In this document: one piece after another, positions 1 through 10,032 of the stretch | Numbering within the stretch: the stretch's first letter is position 1 | How the letters are laid out: each line of letters starts with the position of its first letter | Source: Dryocosmus kuriphilus | Taxonomy: Eukaryota; Arthropoda; Insecta; Hymenoptera; Cynipidae | Length of the DNA stretch: 64,000 bases | Direction: 5' to 3' | Assembly (NCBI GenBank): GCA_038277395.1 | Contig: CM076194.1 | Coordinates: forward strand, 113,549,417 to 113,613,416 | Translations under genes and position numbers: made by a program | Notes under the pieces: generated by a model | Database searches by the model: none | Told to the model about the DNA's origin: nothing | What the model saw: only the letters and a program-made list of their open reading frames with translations

Positions 1-78
1 ACGCGCATTCCAACTTATGGCGAGAGGCGGATTTCGCCCAACCTTAGTCTTTGCCGCGATTTTCCATGGAATTTCTGT

Positions 79-297
79 GTGGCTGAAGTCCCCTACCCGA
101 TTATCGGAGCGGACTTTTTGGCTCATTATCGCCTAGTTCCATACCTTCATGAAGCACGTCTGGTAGACACTACCACAGGCTCCAGCATCGTTGGTTTCAT
201 CGAGAACGCAACTATTTTCGGGGTGAGCGCGACGGAGGAAACACATCCTTACGCAGAAGTTCTTGCTGATTTTCCAGAAATCAACATAGCACCCTAA
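79..297 (+). pseudogene. pol: gypsy aspartic protease, C-terminal part
   Basis: The reading frame encodes the end of a retropepsin: an IIGADFL motif with hydrophobic flank, then a VPYLHEARLVD stretch typical of the last strand of gypsy proteases. The catalytic DTG would lie upstream of the window. The frame is open from before base 79, so the first methionine shown by an ORF search is not a true start. The frame closes at 295-297, just before the reverse transcriptase, where one continuous polyprotein would be expected. Confidence 0.7.
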
Positions 298-299
298 CT

Positions 300-1528
300 G
301 AAGGTCCTCCCATCGCCGAACGAGCCCGACGTCTTTCTCCCGAAAAAATTGGCGATCGCGAAAGCCCAATTTGCAGAAATGCTGAAAGCCGGCATCTGTC
401 GTCCATCGAGTAGCCCTTGGGCTCCACATGATTCGGAAAAAAGACGGCGAATGGAGAATTTGCGGCGATTTCCGACGACTCAACGCCGTCACCATTCCGG
501 AAAAATATCCCGTCCCGCATCTCCATGACTTTTCCGTCAACTTGCACGGCAAATCCGTTTCCTACAAACTCGACCTGGCAAAAGCATACCATCAAATCCC
601 CATCGCGCCCGAGGACATTTCAAAGACAGCGGTTATCACACCTTTTCGACTGTACGAGTACACCGTCATGACCTTCGGCCTACGGAATGCTGGCCAGTCA
701 TTTCAAGGGTACATTTACCGCGCTTTGGGAGACCTCGATTTCGTATTCACCTATATAGACGACATCCTTGTCGCGTCTCAAAACCACGAAGAACACATTC
801 ACCACTTAAGAACAGTTTTCCAACGTCTAAAGGATTTCTCCCTCCGTCTTAATCTCAACAAATGCCAATTTGGAAAGGCCGAGCTAGAGTTCCTAGGCCA
901 CTCAATCAGCTGCGAAGGCGCTAAACCGACTTCTGAGAAAGTTCAGGCCATCACACAGTACCCTGAACTACACACGGTCGTGGAACTTCACAGATTCCTG
1001 GGTCTCGTAAATTTCTATAGGAGTAGCTTGTGCCACGCCGCCCAAACTCAGGCACCTTTGCATAAATATTTAGACGAATCAAAAAAAAATGATAAGCGAG
1101 AAATCATTTGGACGCCAGAAGCAAAAGAAGCGTTCACCAAGATCAAAGAAGATCTGGCCAACGCAACTCTCTTATCACACCCCGCTCTTAATTCTGAAAC
1201 TCGTTTAGTCACTGACGCGTCAGACACGGGTATGCGAGCCGCGCTCGAACAGAAAATTTCCGATTCTTGGAAGCCACTGGCATTTTTTTCAAGGAAATTC
1301 TCACCAGCACAGCGGGTTTATTCAACGTACGATCGCGAACTCACGGCAATCTATGAAGCGATCAAATATTTCAGACACTTTTTAGAGGGCCAAACTTTCA
1401 AAGTAGTTACAGACCACAAGCCCCTAACCTACGCCTTTTCACAAAAATCCGAAAAAAGCATCTCCTCGGCAACAAAGACAATTAACCTATATATCCGACC
1501 ATCCACCTTCCCACTGAATGGAGTTTGA
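300..1528 (+). pseudogene. pol: gypsy reverse transcriptase and RNase H
   Basis: The main open frame is 428-1528 (366 codons). Reverse transcriptase motifs are clear: KDGEWR near residue 5, catalytic Asp in YKLDLAKAYHQI (residue 49) and the YIDD box at 109-112. RNase H follows with Asp in VTDASD (263), Glu in YDREL (304) and Asp in VTDHKPL (329). Upstream of 428 the homology continues in other frames (the LSPEK stretch near 325-345), with a frameshift at an A-run near 342 and a few residues missing before MIRKKDG. After residue 345 the normal connection to integrase is lost, pointing to a small deletion near 1460-1500. The family copies viral-like RNA into DNA; this copy cannot make a whole protein. 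Confidence 0.88.
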
Positions 1529-1889
1529 ATGATCTTGCTGAAGCCCAAAAGAGCGACCAAGAACTCGAAAGTCTACTAGACTCTCCAAACCATTCACTAA
1601 ACCTAAAGAAAATTCAGTGGGGAGAGCAACACATGTCCGTTTACTGCGACCTATTAGGACAAGTACTTCGCCCTTACATTTCTGCATCTCTTAGAAAGGG
1701 CGTTTTTAAACAATTTCATAACCCTGCTCATCCTAGCGCTAAAGTGACTGACCGAATCATTCGCAAAAGATACGTATGGCCCGGTATGCATCGCGATATC
1801 TCCAGACTCTGTAAGTATTGCCTTGATTGCCGAAAGTCCAAGATTTCGCGACATAACCACCTCGCTCCCGCCCAATTCGTGGCCCCGGA
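1525..1889 (+). pseudogene. pol: gypsy integrase, N-terminal zinc-binding part
   Basis: The frame encodes an integrase HHCC zinc-binding domain: His pair in FHNPAHPS, WPGMHRDI, then CKYCLDC. This domain precedes the catalytic core in gypsy integrases. The frame overlaps the previous one by four bases and runs directly into the run of N at 1890, so the DDE core cannot be seen. Confidence 0.8.
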
Positions 1890-2389
1890 NNNNNNNNNNN
1901 NNNNNNNNNNNNNNNNNNNNNNNNNNNNNNNNNNNNNNNNNNNNNNNNNNNNNNNNNNNNNNNNNNNNNNNNNNNNNNNNNNNNNNNNNNNNNNNNNNNN
2001 NNNNNNNNNNNNNNNNNNNNNNNNNNNNNNNNNNNNNNNNNNNNNNNNNNNNNNNNNNNNNNNNNNNNNNNNNNNNNNNNNNNNNNNNNNNNNNNNNNNN
2101 NNNNNNNNNNNNNNNNNNNNNNNNNNNNNNNNNNNNNNNNNNNNNNNNNNNNNNNNNNNNNNNNNNNNNNNNNNNNNNNNNNNNNNNNNNNNNNNNNNNN
2201 NNNNNNNNNNNNNNNNNNNNNNNNNNNNNNNNNNNNNNNNNNNNNNNNNNNNNNNNNNNNNNNNNNNNNNNNNNNNNNNNNNNNNNNNNNNNNNNNNNNN
2301 NNNNNNNNNNNNNNNNNNNNNNNNNNNNNNNNNNNNNNNNNNNNNNNNNNNNNNNNNNNNNNNNNNNNNNNNNNNNNNNNNNNNNNNNN
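1890..2389. other. assembly gap (500 N)
   Basis: Exactly 500 unknown bases, a length often used for a gap of unknown size. The sequence before it is gypsy pol and the sequence after it is AT-rich with no pol homology, so the rest of the retroelement is hidden or absent. Confidence 0.99.
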
Positions 2390-2540
2390 CGATTTTCTCA
2401 AAAATTGTACGTATTACTGAAAAACTGTCAATATAAAGTTTTAACCTATACATTTATCTAACTATTAAAACAAAAAAACACTTACTTTCATTAAATTAAA
2501 AAAGTTTTATGGCTAATAAAATAGAGGGACTTATTTCTTC
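2390..2540. other. AT-rich spacer, nothing recognised
   Basis: AT-rich sequence between the gap and the first GTGGACA motif of the pogo-like element. No gene is visible. It may include the true outer end of that element, which I could not define. Confidence 0.5.
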
Positions 2541-2545
2541 AGAAC

Positions 2546-2606
2546 GTGGACACACAAAAATTGAAAGCGTGAGTACGTGGACAGGATAGAGTTAGTAGGT
2601 GGACAC
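2546..2606 (+). repeat. left subterminal GTGGACA motif cluster
   Basis: Three copies of GTGGACA occur within about 60 bases (near 2546, 2577 and 2599). They match, in opposite orientation, the cluster on the other side of the transposase gene. Inferred to be transposase binding sites. Confidence 0.6.
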
Positions 2607-2773
2607 GTACAGAAATTCACTTTTTATTTGTGTATAAAACATTTATTCTTACTTGTTAAGCAACATTTTGTCTTTGGTGCTTCCGAACTTAAACGTACTT
2701 ACAATCAAATAAAGAAATAATTCAAATTATGGAAAATAATTATACTTGAATGAATGCTTAAATTTTCTCTAAT

Positions 2774-3250
2774 TTAATTTTTTTTTTTTTGCGTTTCCAA
2801 AAGTTTTATTGAGACATCTATAAGTGAATCTTCAATAATAACTAACTCTTGATTGAACTTTTCTATCTGTTTTTCGGTTGACATGATGTTTTCTTTTTCG
2901 TCTTCGGTTTTGATTTTTTTTTTCAACTGCTTGATTTCATTACTGATTACTTTTTTCCTGTCCGTTAACATTTTTTTACTATCTTTCAAGGGTTTTTGAA
3001 TATCTTTTCCTTTATCTTTTATTTCTTTCGCCTTTTCCCTATTCTGTTTATTTATCAAAACTTACATTGCTTTTATTTATTTTTTCGTCTTCTTTTTTTT
3101 GTAAAATTTCGACTAAATCATCAACCACAGAAACTGTGGGGATATTTTCTTGATTCTTTCTTTTCCTTTTTTTTGGATGAAACGTCGGAAGAGGAAAATT
3201 GTTTTTCAAATTATTTTCTTTTTCTGTCACTTCCAAAATATCAACTTTAT
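2774..3250 (-). pseudogene. pogo-like transposase gene, exon 3 (basic, coiled-coil tail), frameshifted
   Basis: A good acceptor (poly-pyrimidine then CAG at 3253-3251) precedes a Lys-rich frame with KKRKRK near its start, a likely nuclear localisation signal. About 65 codons in, the frame shifts by one base near 3055-3065. The second part (2774-3058) is a highly charged Lys/Glu helix, probably a coiled coil, ending in QKKKN. No homology is recognised beyond this composition. Membership of the transposase gene is inferred from strand, order and splice signals. Confidence 0.45.
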
Positions 3251-3349
3251 CTGAAAAAAAAAACAAATTTTTATTAAAAATATACTATCGAAAATTGTAA
3301 AAATATATAATTTAAAGATGAAATTCTGACCTTTACAACTATTCGACGT

Positions 3350-4060
3350 GTATGAAGAATTAACTGACAAAATTTGTGCTTCCCAATTTAGAATCGCATG
3401 TACTTTCATTCGAAATAGATGAAAGCTCTTGGAAATCACTCGAAGTAGAATTATTAAAAATTCCTTCCGCACTGCTCAAACAACCAGCAAGTTCTGAAGA
3501 ATAACTTGAGAGATTCAGCGGAACGTTTGAACTATTTGATTCAATGTGCGAAGTATCGCACGATTGATCTACTGTAGTTTTCGGAAATTTTTGCAAATAA
3601 TCTTGGTAACCAGAAAGATTCTTCATTGACTGATCTAGAGCATTATTCAAATCTAAATTTGAAGAGCTGTCTTGATCCTGAAGTTTATTCGTAGTCTCTT
3701 CGACATGGTTTTCTCTGACACTTTCAGCGTTGATACATTCTAAATTTTCAACATTTTCATCGACCAAATAATTTTCAATAACTATTCCTGAATTAATTTT
3801 ATCATCTTGACTGTCAAAATGAACTTCAGGTTGTACGTCAGGAAGTGCTTTTCTGAATATACTTTCACTACTGGCCCATTCAAGATTAGCTTCTTCTTGG
3901 ATAACAATCACTTCGATGGTTGGACTTTCTTGTGGCATTATTACATCATCGATTATTCTAGCGTACTGTTTTTTTCCTGATATATTGTCACCGTGGATAT
4001 TGTCGGCGGATGAAGTCTCAGTAGTTTGAAAGCTTAAGTCAGAGCATTTTTTGTTATTTT
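3350..4060 (-). CDS. pogo-like transposase gene, exon 2 (acidic, Ser/Asn-rich tail)
   Basis: After a 98-base intron with TTTACAG acceptor, the reading frame continues from exon 1 without a shift for about 230 residues and closes near 3360. The product is rich in Ser, Asp, Asn and Glu, has no recognised domain and is probably disordered. Many Tigger and jerky proteins have a variable acidic tail after the DDE domain, but this one is long. The donor to exon 3 is unclear, because a stop (3360-3362) precedes the best GT candidate. Confidence 0.55.
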
Positions 4061-4158
4061 CTGTAAATTAAATATACAAAGCTATTAATATTATATATAA
4101 ATTTATATAGTCTACACAAAAAGGTTTAAATATAAATAGAGAATATATTGTTGTTAAC

Positions 4159-5650
4159 CTGTAAGAATTTTTAATTTTGTCCACATTTCAAAGATTCGCT
4201 TATCGCTATCACTCCCAGTCCAAGAACATTGAGCCTCATATTCATTCGCTTTACATACTTGCAATTCCTCTTTTGAGAGTAATTGATCTTCAAAAATTTG
4301 GAGCAATTTTCTATTCACGTCGTCGTTTTTTTCATTTTCATTTTCTTCATCGATTTTGTTAACTTCTGTTTTTTCCTTTTTCTTTCCTTTCGTCAAAACA
4401 TCATAAGTGACTGCGTCCGGACTGAAAGGGTATAATCTACAGGCTCGAAAACCGTTCCGTATACTTGGTGCTGCATCCCAGCTGTCTATGCTTAGTTTCA
4501 AAATAGACGGGAACATCGATTTTTGCACATTTATCACATTATTCTTATTATTATTATTATTCATTTTTCTGTAAGCCTCTTTCGCTGGACGGAAAAAATA
4601 AACGTCCAGTGGCTGAAGTATATGCGTCGAATTAGGATATAGAGCAACAAGCTCTATTTCATTATCCTGGCAGAATTTGCAAAGAGGCAGTGTTAAATGT
4701 GAGGAGTGACCATCGACATATAGGATGATTGGAAAAATATAATTATTCGCTTTCAGCCAAGGATAAAATATATTTACAATATAATTGTAAAAAGTTTCAC
4801 CGGTCATCCATCCACTCTCCGAAATGCCGATGCCCCAGCCTTATGGAAAGCTATCCAAGACTTGCTTTTTCGGTGTGCTCTTTAAATTAAGCAAAATGAG
4901 TGGATTTGCCTTTTCACCAGCAGCGTTGGCTATAAATAAAGTTGTTATCGCAGTTTTATCTGCACTACTTACTACCTGGTATACGGACTTGGAACCCTTC
5001 TCCGCTATGACGGTGTTGTCTTGAGGCACAAGTTTGAATGAAGATTCATCTAAATTAAAAATTCGATGGGCTTCTAGCGACAACAAATCCTTTTTTTCAA
5101 AATAAGTGCGGACTCTTTGGAACCAGTCTCTCACTTCTCGCTCCGTCACTGATGCTCTCGTCGTCGCTAGATTTTGAGCGATCCTCTTCGTCAAATTGGG
5201 GTGTCCTTTCATGAAAGCTTTGTACCACTGCTTTCCGGGCCGATCGTTAACAAATGGAGTCACTTTTTTTTCACTCTTTACGTATTGACTTACGCAATCC
5301 AACAAAATTTGTTGGGTAACTGGAAAACCTCGGTCCGCTCGAAAAATAACCCAATTCGCTATAAAATCTTCTTCATCTTGGCTAAAAATAGGCGGAGGTC
5401 CTTTTGAACAAATTATTGGAGTTTTGTTTGTCCAGTTTGCGTGCAGAGTGCTTTTAGGGATTTCAAACTTGTTGGCTGTCGCTCGCAGGCTTGCACCTGA
5501 TTCAATATTCTTCAAAGCCTCTTGCAATTTCTCCGGATCATGAAGTTTTTCAATTTGTTTCTTTTTTAGTTTAATAACCGCCTTGGTCACATTTCTTTTG
5601 ACATTTTTCTGCGCCGAAGGTTTTTTTTCACTCGAAGATGTCCTTGCCAT
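4159..5650 (-). pseudogene. pogo/Tigger-like transposase, exon 1 (HTH and DDE core), one in-frame stop
   Basis: The exon encodes an N-terminal basic region, a psq-type helix-turn-helix (about residues 35-70, with SLRATANKFEIPKSTL), a CENP-B-like linker and a DDE_1 catalytic core. Catalytic acidic residues are visible in IFNLDESSF, ILYVDGHSSHL and ILQPLDVYFF, giving the DDD arrangement of pogo and Tigger. These enzymes cut and paste the element at TA sites in the nucleus. A single in-frame TAA at 4841-4843 splits the core; the frame is the same on both sides, so one substitution explains it. The exon probably ends at 4159 with a GT donor (intron 4061-4158), and the next exon joins in frame. 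Start codon ATG at 5650-5648. Confidence 0.85.
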
Positions 5651-5987
5651 AGTTAAAGATATAACTGTAAAATAAAAAAAAAAAGATAAAACCTAAATCT
5701 ATTTTTAACATTTTATTAAGTATTTACTTATTTCTTGAGTAAATACGTACTTAAATTTTTTTTTTAAATACCAAAATATTATATATTATGCTTACAGAAT
5801 AGGTACATTTTGAGGTTAGGTGGAGTTTAGTATGCGAAAATAACAAGTTAATTACATTTTTTCGGGACACATTTTTGAAAAGCTTTTGAATGATCTTAAA
5901 TATTAGGTATAAAGTTTACTTATTTTAATTTTGTTATAATTATAATTAATTTACTTGCACTATACGCCAGTCATAAAGTGTCTGTCC
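5651..5987. other. AT-rich 5' region of the pogo-like gene
   Basis: No coding potential. It lies directly upstream of the transposase ATG and should hold its promoter, but no clear TATA plus initiator pair is seen. Confidence 0.4.
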
Positions 5988-6480
5988 GCGTAATGAATCG
6001 CAATGAATCAGAGAGAATGTATTGGTGGACATGGACTGTAGTTTTGTCCACGTTCTAAAACGCGATGTTAATCGAGCGTGTAAGTCTGAACACCCTATAT
6101 TATAATAATTATTAACATTTTTTAATATAATATTTTTATGAATTATTATTTAAAAATTACTAATTAACCTCCAAATCATCTCACTTCAACATAAAAACTA
6201 AATAATTTCATTTGTTACGTAATTTTCGTAAACGATGGATCACGGCTTTCTTCGTTAAAGCAGTATGGATTTTTGCAGTCCTTAAAACACCTTACTTTAT
6301 TATTTTTGTATATTGTTGTAAAATATTGAACAAAAACATTTTTATAATAGTTTTATAGAGGAAACTCTATAGATTATAAATATATTTTTACTTTTCTTAT
6401 TTGTTATACATTTTTTTTGGAAATTATTATTATCTGGAAGTGTCCACGTAATAACTCCAACTTTGGCTTTGTCCATGTAC
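5988..6480 (-). repeat. right subterminal GTGGACA motif clusters
   Basis: TGTCCAC/TGTCCAT/TGTCCGC words lie at about 5988, 6045, 6441 and 6470, with one opposite-strand copy near 6025. Two sub-clusters are separated by about 400 bases of AT-rich DNA. The GTACATGGACA and TACGTGGACA words read in reverse correspond to the left cluster. Confidence 0.55.
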
Positions 6481-6731
6481 TACCTCTTCTACCTTAATAT
6501 TTAATAAAGTTTTTTTAAGTTGAAATCTACTACTTTATTTGAACACTTAGCGGACATGGTCCGCAATATTTAAAAATATAAAATTACCACATCGGTACTG
6601 CAGATTCCTACTGGTCAACAGATGGCGCTAAATTAAAAATTTGTTAAATAAAATAAATAGAATAAATAAAATAAATGAAATAAATAAAATATACAAAATA
6701 AATAAAATAATAAATAAGGTCAGTAAAAATG

Positions 6732-6810
6732 GACTCAGGCCTGGGGAATCGAAACCTTGGCCGTCGACTCGAAATCCCGATGCGCTAACCACTACGCCAA
6801 CCACGGAGTC
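6732..6810 (-). ncRNA. tRNA-like (Pol III A/B box) module in left Polinton TIR
   Basis: Read on the minus strand, TGGCGTAGTGG (6799-6789) matches the Pol III A box. It is followed by a D-arm able to pair (GCGT with GCGC) and by a B-box-like GTTTCGATTCC (6755-6745). A five-base GACTC/GAGTC pair encloses the module. The 3' part does not complete a normal acceptor stem in register with the A box, so it is not called a functional tRNA. The B box has an extra T compared with the right copy. Confidence 0.5.
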
Positions 6811-6976
6811 GGTGATGAATTACATACAGTCAACTCATCACCTTACTGCCTCACTAGATATACAGGGCTGGTTCTGAACCAATTAGTATTAGTGCGTATC
6901 TCTGTGAGGTGAGCATTTGAAGTGTGTATTCGTGTGGGTCGTTGTATAAGACGCATTTAAACCTGTCGGTTTCAAA

Positions 6977-7240
6977 TGATGTCATCAAAATTTAAAATTC
7001 TTAGAGAAACATAATGTTAGAGAGAGGGAGAGGGGGGGGGGGGGGGTAGACTTGCCACAACCTGATCGTTTCAAGTGACGTCATCAAAATAATGGTTCGG
7101 TGTATGCATCTGTTTTTTCAAGTGATATCATCAAAATAATGGGATCAAGGTATCATCATTAAAGTAATACGACGTGTTTGAAAGAAAAGAGTTTTAGAGA
7201 GACGGGAAGACATGTTTAAACCTGCTCTTTTCAAGTGACG
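6977..7240 (+). promoter_or_regulatory. CRE-like TGACGTCA repeat cluster, left TIR
   Basis: One exact TGACGTCA (7076-7083) and degenerate copies at 6977 (TGATGTCA) and 7123 (TGATATCA), each within a longer shared phrase TTCAAGTGA..TCATCAAAAT. A shorter relative lies near 7227. Repetition of the whole phrase argues against chance. Confidence 0.5.
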
Positions 7241-7708
7241 CTATATCGTTTCTATGGCGACGCGGGCGCCGCATCTTTCCTGCTTGACTTGATGTGTAAT
7301 TGATTATAATGTGCAATAGCGAGACTCCCCCTTTGCCCCTCCCTCCCTTTATATATATATTTTTTTTCGAAGACTAATAAAACCCCTACACTCTAGATAT
7401 GTTTTGAAAATTTCAATAAATATTTTTTATACACTAGTATATATATTTTTCATACACATTGTTACTATTTTGACTTCATCCAATAATGACGCCTGCATTT
7501 TTTAAATAATAAAATTGGTAAATCTACTCACCCCTCTCCAGTTAATTTTAATTTACTTTATCAATAAATCCTCATAAAATACATTTTCTTATATTCTCAT
7601 CTTGAACATTCGCGCGATTTATCTTATCATCAAACAGAGCCACTAGAGTCTGCGCTTGGGAGCCCCTTTGCGCAGTCCCACCTAAGGTCCTCCTCTAAGT
7701 GGGGATAA

Positions 7709-7908
7709 AATTCTCATATTTATTCAGTGGAGCTAATTTAAAAATTAAAATTAAAATCGAACTTAATTTATCTTAAAACTAATTTAATATTATTATTGTA
7801 AAGTAATTAATGTTAATTAATTATTTAATAGGAGAGGTATTTTGGACGTAAAATGCTCATTTTTATTCAGTTAAAATAACATTTATTCATAAAATCTTAA
7901 ACAAGTTT
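7709..7908. other. spacer between left TIR and first Polinton gene
   Basis: AT-rich, no gene. It probably contains the 3' end of the minus-strand transcripts. Confidence 0.4.
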
Positions 7909-8479
7909 TTACAAAATACAGTCTAAATTATTATAAAAATCTTTTAAAGTATAGTTAGTATCTACTTCATCTACATTACTCGGAGTATAGCTAAGTGCAG
8001 GCTGATGTGAATGATTTAGAATCCAAGTTTTGAGGACCATCACATTCTGTACTGTACAATTGCTCGTCTGAAAAGTGTGATGACTACATGAACTGGCAAA
8101 TTCCTTATTCATTTTCTTCAATGAAGGGCAGTCAAATTCATCCAAATCTTGAATATTGATGATAAACTTTTCAAGCCATCTTTTCTTCTGTAGACCTTTA
8201 ACATAGACTGTGCGAGCACCTGCTAATGTTTCTTTAAGTATATTTCTAACTTCTTCGTAGGGTGTATCTCCAGCATTCCACTCAATTCCATGGTAATTGT
8301 ACATAAGTCATAGATTTTCACTCTTGTATCTTCCTGGTAGTGAATTCCAGCTGCAGGGTGATTCGAAGAGGAAGGCTAGTGATTGAGCATCTTCCTGGAG
8401 AGGTAGTATGGTCAACTCCTTGAAGACAAAGTCGTTGTAGGATCGTTTGAAGCCTTGGATGCCTGCGATGAACTCCATG
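7909..8479 (-). pseudogene. Polinton accessory protein, possible DnaQ/RNase-H-like exonuclease
   Basis: ATG at 8479-8477 opens a frame of about 190 codons interrupted once by TGA at 8310-8308. The N-terminus (IAGIQGFK, then FVFKELTIL) has the D/E-containing pattern seen in a small protein family common in Polinton and insect large-DNA-virus contexts. I recall it as exonuclease-like, but that function is not certain. The C-terminal part has spaced Cys and His residues (CPSLKK, CSHH, NCTVQN). It lies downstream of the major capsid gene on the same strand. Confidence 0.5.
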
Positions 8480-8566
8480 TTGACAGGAACTGATTTCTTT
8501 CAGCCAGAGGCCGCTTTTTTATACTCTTATGTTAACCCCCTACCCCTCGTTATTACTTCCACTACC

Positions 8567-9797
8567 TTACATTATTTTCTTTACTTCGGCATTGATTGGC
8601 TGGTATTGAACAATACGTTCAGGTATAATGAGGCCATATGCAGCTGTATTAGCGGCAAAGTTATCACTGGATTCAAATTCTAAACGAACATTTACTGATT
8701 ATTTGTTTTAGAAACTTGTTTTGTTTTGAACCGTCAATAACAATGAGTGGGGTATATCGCTTAAAAATACTCTTGCTTAGCAGAGGTTCAGCATCTTTGC
8801 CATAGTATGAAGCTTGAAAATTAGCATACATCTCAAACAATAATGCAGATTTATTTTGATTAAAGTTTAAATTTAAATTATCATACGGATAATATTGGGA
8901 ATTCAAAAACAATCTAACATTTGTAACATTACAGTGGTCAAAGAAACTAGCATATATTTTTCGCTGATCTTTTCGGCCTGTTTGGAATCCTAGTATGATA
9001 TATCGAGGTTTCTCTAATTACGTCAAAGTCTTTACTTGCCATAGATTTTTTTGAGTGGCCGGAATTAGAGGATATTCATACATTTCCCAGGACCGAAAAC
9101 TTATTGGTATAAGTGGGTCCCTCTCAATATACTTCAGCAGTTGTATCTTTTCACGATCAACTGATAATACATAGGGAACCATCCACTCAACTTTTTGCAA
9201 TAGAATTCTGAATTCTTCAGGATCTCCTTGTGTAGGTTGAATAATAGCATTCAAGTCTGTGCGTGATCTTGTCATTATAAGTTCATGTTTAGCATTCACA
9301 AGTATCTTTTGCTAATCTTCAGTAAATCCAAGGATTATACTGAGTGGTATAGTTACATCAAAGTATCCACCCTCATTTGTTATTCTAGCATTTAGATCTA
9401 TATCAAGCCAGAATAAATTCTCAACAGAATGAAGCTGATTATGAGTCAAAGAAATATAATTCTTCATGGTGGTGGTATGACCAACTCGTTTACATCGATC
9501 GATCTCAATGCCGTTTAGTTCATAGCGAATTTCATCAAATAAAAAACAGATGGCATTGCCAATCAGATTTGTTGCTGTAGCAAATGTAGTTCCATCAGCT
9601 TGAACCAGTCTTCCAAATATATGTAATGAACTTTTACTTGGAAGAATGCATAAATCCTGATGTTGAACTGCAATTCAAATCTCATGACTGTTGTTAAATG
9701 ATGATGAAGCATAGGGTTGATGAGCATGAACTTCATAGTGTGCTACAGATTCATCATAGCTAACTCGAGTTTGAATGTTTAGTATTTCTTCCCCCAT
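8567..9797 (-). pseudogene. Polinton major capsid protein (double jelly-roll), several stops
   Basis: ATG at 9797-9795 begins MGEEIL. About 410 codons match the Polinton major capsid family in order, with landmarks FLFDEIRYELNG, KRVGHTTTMKNY and, near the end, FAANTAAYGLII. The protein would build the icosahedral shell of a virion-like particle. In-frame stops at 9677-9675 (TGA), 9314-9312 (TAG) and 9020-9018 (TAA), plus a frameshift near 8700, kill the gene. The last frame ends at TAA 8569-8567. The gene lies between the exonuclease-like gene and a small basic gene, all on the same strand. Confidence 0.85.
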
Positions 9798-9830
9798 TTT
9801 TGTAGCAACGACAAATCAACAATATATAAA

Positions 9831-9959
9831 TTAATGGTCGTCTTTTCTTCTTCTCTTATTTGTTCTTTTACAATTCTGTGACCGAGTTGTTTTAGGAAGA
9901 GCACGTTGTGAGATGTTAGTCTCTTGCGAGCTGATTGAAGACTGATTGTCCTCTGGCAT
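9831..9959 (-). CDS. small basic protein, 42 residues, between capsid genes
   Basis: ATG at 9959-9957 sits in a strong animal start context (GCCACCATG). The short frame is uninterrupted, unlike its neighbours. Its product is polar with a basic C-terminus (KRTNKRRRKDD), suggesting nucleic-acid binding or a nuclear signal. It lies 33 bases before the major capsid ATG. I do not recognise a family. It could instead be an upstream ORF in the capsid transcript. Confidence 0.45.
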   Translation of the reverse strand: MPEDNQSSISSQETNISQRALPKTTRSQNCKRTNKRRRKDDH

Positions 9960-10032
9960 GGTGGCTTGCTTATATAACTTACACCTACCTTGCGATTATA
10001 AACAATACCCACCACGTTGACTTTACGTGTAA

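Larger units (their letters stand above)
1..1889 (+). mobile_element. Ty3/gypsy LTR retrotransposon, pol fragment
   Basis: Protease end, reverse transcriptase, RNase H and integrase zinc-binding segments follow each other in the order usual for Ty3/gypsy pol. The left part lies outside the window and the integrase core falls in the assembly gap. Reading frames shift several times, so this copy is dead. The stretch is less AT-rich than the surrounding DNA, which suits a younger insertion. No LTR is visible in the window for this copy. Confidence 0.9.
2541..6480 (-). mobile_element. pogo/Tigger-like (Tc1-mariner superfamily) DNA transposon
   Basis: A three-exon transposase gene on the minus strand is flanked on both sides by repeated GTGGACA motifs in opposite orientation. 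This layout suits subterminal transposase binding sites. The AGAACGTGGACA word at 2541-2552 recurs inverted at 6045-6056, and the TACGTGGACA word recurs near 6441. Exact ends and the expected TA target duplication could not be fixed. About 3.9 kb is long for pogo but acceptable for Tigger with introns. Confidence 0.75.
6598..7708 (+). repeat. Polinton left terminal inverted repeat
   Basis: Matches 20078-21211 in reverse complement over its full length with scattered differences. It contains an A-rich AAATAAAT tract, a tRNA-like module (6732-6810), a G-run, several TGACGTCA-like words, and at its inner end the CCACTAGAGTCTGCGC and CCCACCTAAGG words. Divergence between the arms and different homopolymer lengths indicate an old insertion. 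Confidence 0.92.

Noticed and set aside
133..595. Minus-strand open frames opposite the gypsy pol
   Set aside because: They are antisense shadows of a clearly homologous plus-strand pol frame and show no family features.
1728..2461. Long frames crossing the run of N
   Set aside because: They are artefacts of translating unknown bases; only the integrase zinc-binding part before 1890 is real.
6641..6877. Asn/Lys-repeat frame in the left Polinton TIR
   Set aside because: It is translation of an AAATAAAT tract and the tRNA-like module; the same DNA in the right TIR encodes something unrelated.
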